This document shows, piece after piece, positions 61,739 through 64,000 of a stretch of 64,000 bases of DNA. The notes beneath the pieces were generated by a model, which did not search any database, was not told where the DNA came from, and saw nothing but the letters and a program-made list of their open reading frames with translations. The DNA is from Flavobacterium degerlachei. GTDB taxonomy: Bacteria > Bacteroidota > Bacteroidia > Flavobacteriales > Flavobacteriaceae. The translations under genes were made by a program, and so were the position numbers. Numbering within the stretch: position 1 is the first letter of the stretch; every line of letters begins with the position of its first letter. The DNA lies in NCBI RefSeq assembly GCF_900106645.1, contig NZ_FNMV01000015.1:1-64000 (forward strand). The letters are read 5' to 3'.

Positions 61739-63604
61739 TCAAAACAAATCTTCTGGAGGAGTCAACTTATTGATTTCCTGCTTTAAATTATCATTTAAGA
61801 CCTCTAATCCATATTGATAGGATGCATTTACCCAACCAAATCCCTCCTTAGAAATATAATCAAATTCAGTCCCCACATTTCCGTACTCAGCAAAAACTTT
61901 ATGAGAGCTAGTTTCGAGGTCGAATTTCTCGGGAATAGTTCCATTGTAATCAACCGCATTCTTTGTAATTAACCAAAGCCATCTATAAATCATTTCTTGC
62001 GCTTTTTCAATATATCCATACTTGAGCAAACCTTCCCACAAAAGCATTTGATGAGGAGCCCAGCCAAAAGGATAATCCCATTGTCTTTGTGGTGCATCTT
62101 CAGGAAAATTAGCATTACTCGCTTTTGTACTTCCCGTAATCCCACCAGATTTAATAAATTGAGGAAGCGCAATCTCCACTAATTTTTTTGCCTGATGTTC
62201 ACTACAGATTCCAGCCCATAAAGGAAAAAATGTAGTAGCAGCCTCAAATGGAAATTGTTTTTCATTTACATAGTCATAGTCAAAATACATGCTTGACTCT
62301 TCATTCCAACACAACTCATTCATCTTTTGCTTTCTGAAATTTGCTTTCTGATCCCAATCTTCGGAAGTATAAAGAAAATCAGCCGATTGGAAACTATTAT
62401 TGAAATATTCCTTGATAAGATAAGCAATGTCTTTTTCATATTTATACAGAAAACTATTTACATCAACAGAATTCAGATTTGCGCAGGTATTTATCAATCT
62501 ATTTGTAGTATCATGTCCACTTTCGCGTAAGCTTCTATCGTGAACGAAATATTCATCAAGTTCTGGGTCAACTAAGGTCCTATTCAGATATTGCTTTTCA
62601 AATTCTCTTATAGGTAAGTTGTACTTTTCCGCATACGGTCCTAAAACATCATCAAAATGTCCGGGCTCTACCTCAAAAGGCATTCCCACACCATCTGACT
62701 TATAACGATTTAAACCCGTAGTAGTCAATCGTTTTCCTTTCACCATCCAAACGCTATTGTATTCCAAAATAACCGTTTCTAAATGGCTTTTCAACCAATC
62801 TATATTAGGAGTTTCTTGTTTAACAATTTCGATTAACAAGGATGAGTACAACGGTGGTTGTGTCCTGGTCAAGTAGTAACTCCTATTAGCATTTAGTATT
62901 TTTCCGTAATGAATAATTTGATACTTAAAGTTCTCTGCTATAGCCTTAGCTTTGTCCAACTGTTTATCGATAATCAGTCCAACGCCAATGAAATAGCTGT
63001 CCCAGCCGTACATTTCATTAAATCTTCCGCCAGGAACCACAAAAGGAACACCTTGTAAACTGTATAATTTTTGTTCGAGTGCCAAAGCTAAAATACCCGG
63101 TTTAGTATTTAAAGTTTCGATATATTCATCAGAATAATGTTCTGGCAAAATTCCAACTTTAAAATTTTGCAATTCGTTTTCCAAATCCTGAAAATACTTC
63201 ACTCCTTGTTTATCCTTAGCGGAAACATAAAGCGTCGGAATCTCATTTGAAGTTTTTTCATCCTCGAGAATTTGCATCAAACCCTTTTTATCAATTGTTC
63301 TGGTAAGCTCATTCCAATAATCTTCTCTGATCTTTCTTGAAATTCGTTCAACCGGCTCCTCATTTATACGACTTAAATCAACTTCACCCAGCTCCTTATT
63401 ACTCTCTTTAAGCAAGGCTAATTCTTGTAGCAAATTAGCTAAATGATAGGTTCCTTCAATTATATTTTCGGCTTTAGTTTTTTCATCCACCAAAACAAAT
63501 CTCTTAGGACCATTATCATCCTTAGTAATTTTCTTGTCTTGATCCGTATCTTCTTGAAGTAAAAGTTCGCGAAATACTTTGTTTATGTTTACTAATATTT
63601 TCAT
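61739..63604 (-). CDS. GH37 trehalase with an EF-hand-like N-terminal motif
   Basis: A 621-residue alpha,alpha-trehalase that splits trehalose into glucose. Both trehalase signatures are present: PGGRFNEMYGWDSYF (191-205) and QWDYPFGWAPHQ from residue 508. There is no signal peptide, so it is cytoplasmic. The N-terminus has DTDQDKKITKDD (19-30), with acids at the spacing of an EF-hand loop, followed by NGPKRF and IIEGTYHLANLLQEL (48-62). As I recall, the same order (DTD-type loop, GPK, GTY-LSNLLQEL) occurs in fungal neutral trehalases such as yeast Nth1. The start overlaps the MFS gene stop by 1 bp. Confidence 0.9.
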   Translation of the reverse strand: MKILVNINKVFRELLLQEDTDQDKKITKDDNGPKRFVLVDEKTKAENIIEGTYHLANLLQELALLKESNKELGEVDLSRINEEPVERISRKIREDYWNELTRTIDKKGLMQILEDEKTSNEIPTLYVSAKDKQGVKYFQDLENELQNFKVGILPEHYSDEYIETLNTKPGILALALEQKLYSLQGVPFVVPGGRFNEMYGWDSYFIGVGLIIDKQLDKAKAIAENFKYQIIHYGKILNANRSYYLTRTQPPLYSSLLIEIVKQETPNIDWLKSHLETVILEYNSVWMVKGKRLTTTGLNRYKSDGVGMPFEVEPGHFDDVLGPYAEKYNLPIREFEKQYLNRTLVDPELDEYFVHDRSLRESGHDTTNRLINTCANLNSVDVNSFLYKYEKDIAYLIKEYFNNSFQSADFLYTSEDWDQKANFRKQKMNELCWNEESSMYFDYDYVNEKQFPFEAATTFFPLWAGICSEHQAKKLVEIALPQFIKSGGITGSTKASNANFPEDAPQRQWDYPFGWAPHQMLLWEGLLKYGYIEKAQEMIYRWLWLITKNAVDYNGTIPEKFDLETSSHKVFAEYGNVGTEFDYISKEGFGWVNASYQYGLEVLNDNLKQEINKLTPPEDLF

Positions 63605-64000
63605 TATTTTGAAGTTAGTTTTTTTAATATAAAGAAAGAAACAAGTAATAAGGACATGGGAATCAACGTGTAATAAAACGCATTTTCAGGCCCTTCGTTT
63701 TTAAACAGATACCCTATAACTCTCGACCCTATTGTCCCACCAAGAGCAGAAAAAACGACAATTAAACCCGTCATCGAGCTGTGTAATTTTTTAGGCAAGG
63801 CACTTAACACCACCGAATTTAAGAGAGGATATATTGGCGCTATAAACAATCCAACTAATGGAAATGCAAACCCTATTAAAGGAATATCGCCTAGTGAATT
63901 AATTTCCTTGACATCTAGACCAACAGTTTTAGGAAGTACAAAAATCACTAGTAACATTGCCATAATAATACAAAAACTCAGTACCCATATCCAATTTATT
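63604..64000 (-). CDS. MFS transporter, C-terminal part (truncated by the window edge)
   Basis: The frame is open to the end of the window and continues beyond it; the visible 132 residues begin with NWIWVLSFCIIMAMLLVIFV. They hold the last four or so helices of a major facilitator protein (LGDIPLIGFAFPLVGLFIAP, SSMTGLIVVFSALGGTIGSR, FYYTLIPMSLLLVSFFILKK). The Gly-rich pattern and the GPENAFYY segment fit the FHS/sugar-proton group. The stop overlaps the trehalase start by 1 bp, so the transporter may import trehalose or another sugar for that enzyme; this is inferred. The N-terminus is outside the window. Confidence 0.82.
   Translation of the reverse strand, partial: INWIWVLSFCIIMAMLLVIFVLPKTVGLDVKEINSLGDIPLIGFAFPLVGLFIAPIYPLLNSVVLSALPKKLHSSMTGLIVVFSALGGTIGSRVIGYLFKNEGPENAFYYTLIPMSLLLVSFFILKKLTSK

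Noticed and set aside
1..64000. Search for CRISPR arrays, insertion sequences, integrases and rRNA
   Set aside because: No regularly spaced repeats, transposase motifs, terminal inverted repeats with target duplications, or rRNA segments were seen.

Overview
This is AT-rich chromosomal DNA from a gliding member of the Bacteroidota, most likely Flavobacterium or a close relative in the Flavobacteriaceae. The evidence is the giant SprA protein next to RemB, PorG and a PorP/SprF protein (type IX secretion and gliding), lipoproteins of the DUF4270, DUF4403 and DUF4907 families, a two-domain malic enzyme, weak Shine-Dalgarno sequences, and many matches to the Bacteroidota promoter -7 element TAnnTTTG. 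There is no rRNA, CRISPR array, transposase, integrase or phage region. The content is core chromosome plus one metal-resistance block.

Layout. 1-546: tail of an unknown gene, a terminator and tRNA-Glu with a strong promoter. 547-10475 (all minus): a copper/heavy-metal locus. It holds a multicopper oxidase with a Met-rich insert and a C-terminal barrel-like extension, a DUF302 protein, an unlisted 45-residue membrane peptide, a P1B copper ATPase with one HMA and three CPMH-type metal domains, a regulator joining an HMA-like domain to an AraC-type DNA-binding domain, two DUF3347 proteins, an HMA protein, an outer-membrane protein and a Cys-rich secreted protein. 10574-12515 (minus): a holin-like membrane protein, an alpha/beta hydrolase and pdxJ. 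12632-20072 (plus): CBS protein, nadK, porG, uppS, bamA and two ompH/skp genes, an envelope-assembly block. 20188-27807: murI, a DUF4270 lipoprotein with a barrel partner, and a five-gene module of outer-membrane protein, Kelch lipoprotein, DUF4907 lipoprotein, LytS-type kinase and LytTR regulator. 27828-32874: gamma-carbonic-anhydrase-like protein, PorP/SprF, Nfu-type Fe-S protein, dodecin, a helical stress-type protein, MscS and TsaB.

32940-40115 (minus): an ABC efflux operon with one ATPase, two different MacB-like permeases, two adaptors and one TolC. 40294-41697: a DUF4403 lipoprotein. 41710-46855 (minus): heme-copper oxidase genes and assembly factors (cyoE, two subunit III genes, subunit IV, SCO1, a SCO-like protein without cysteines, DUF420, and a small CxxC membrane protein). 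47018-58722 (minus): remB, deoC, vanZ, gcvH, sprA and ruvA, an order I recall from Flavobacterium johnsoniae. 58803-64000 (minus): malic enzyme, a CBS protein, a GH37 trehalase with an EF-hand-like N-terminus, and a truncated MFS transporter.

The least explained parts are the metal-relay proteins with the HMA-AraC regulator, the Kelch/DUF4907/LytS-LytTR module, the efflux operon with two permeases and two adaptors, and the trehalase N-terminus. Function calls come from motifs and remembered families; no searches were run.
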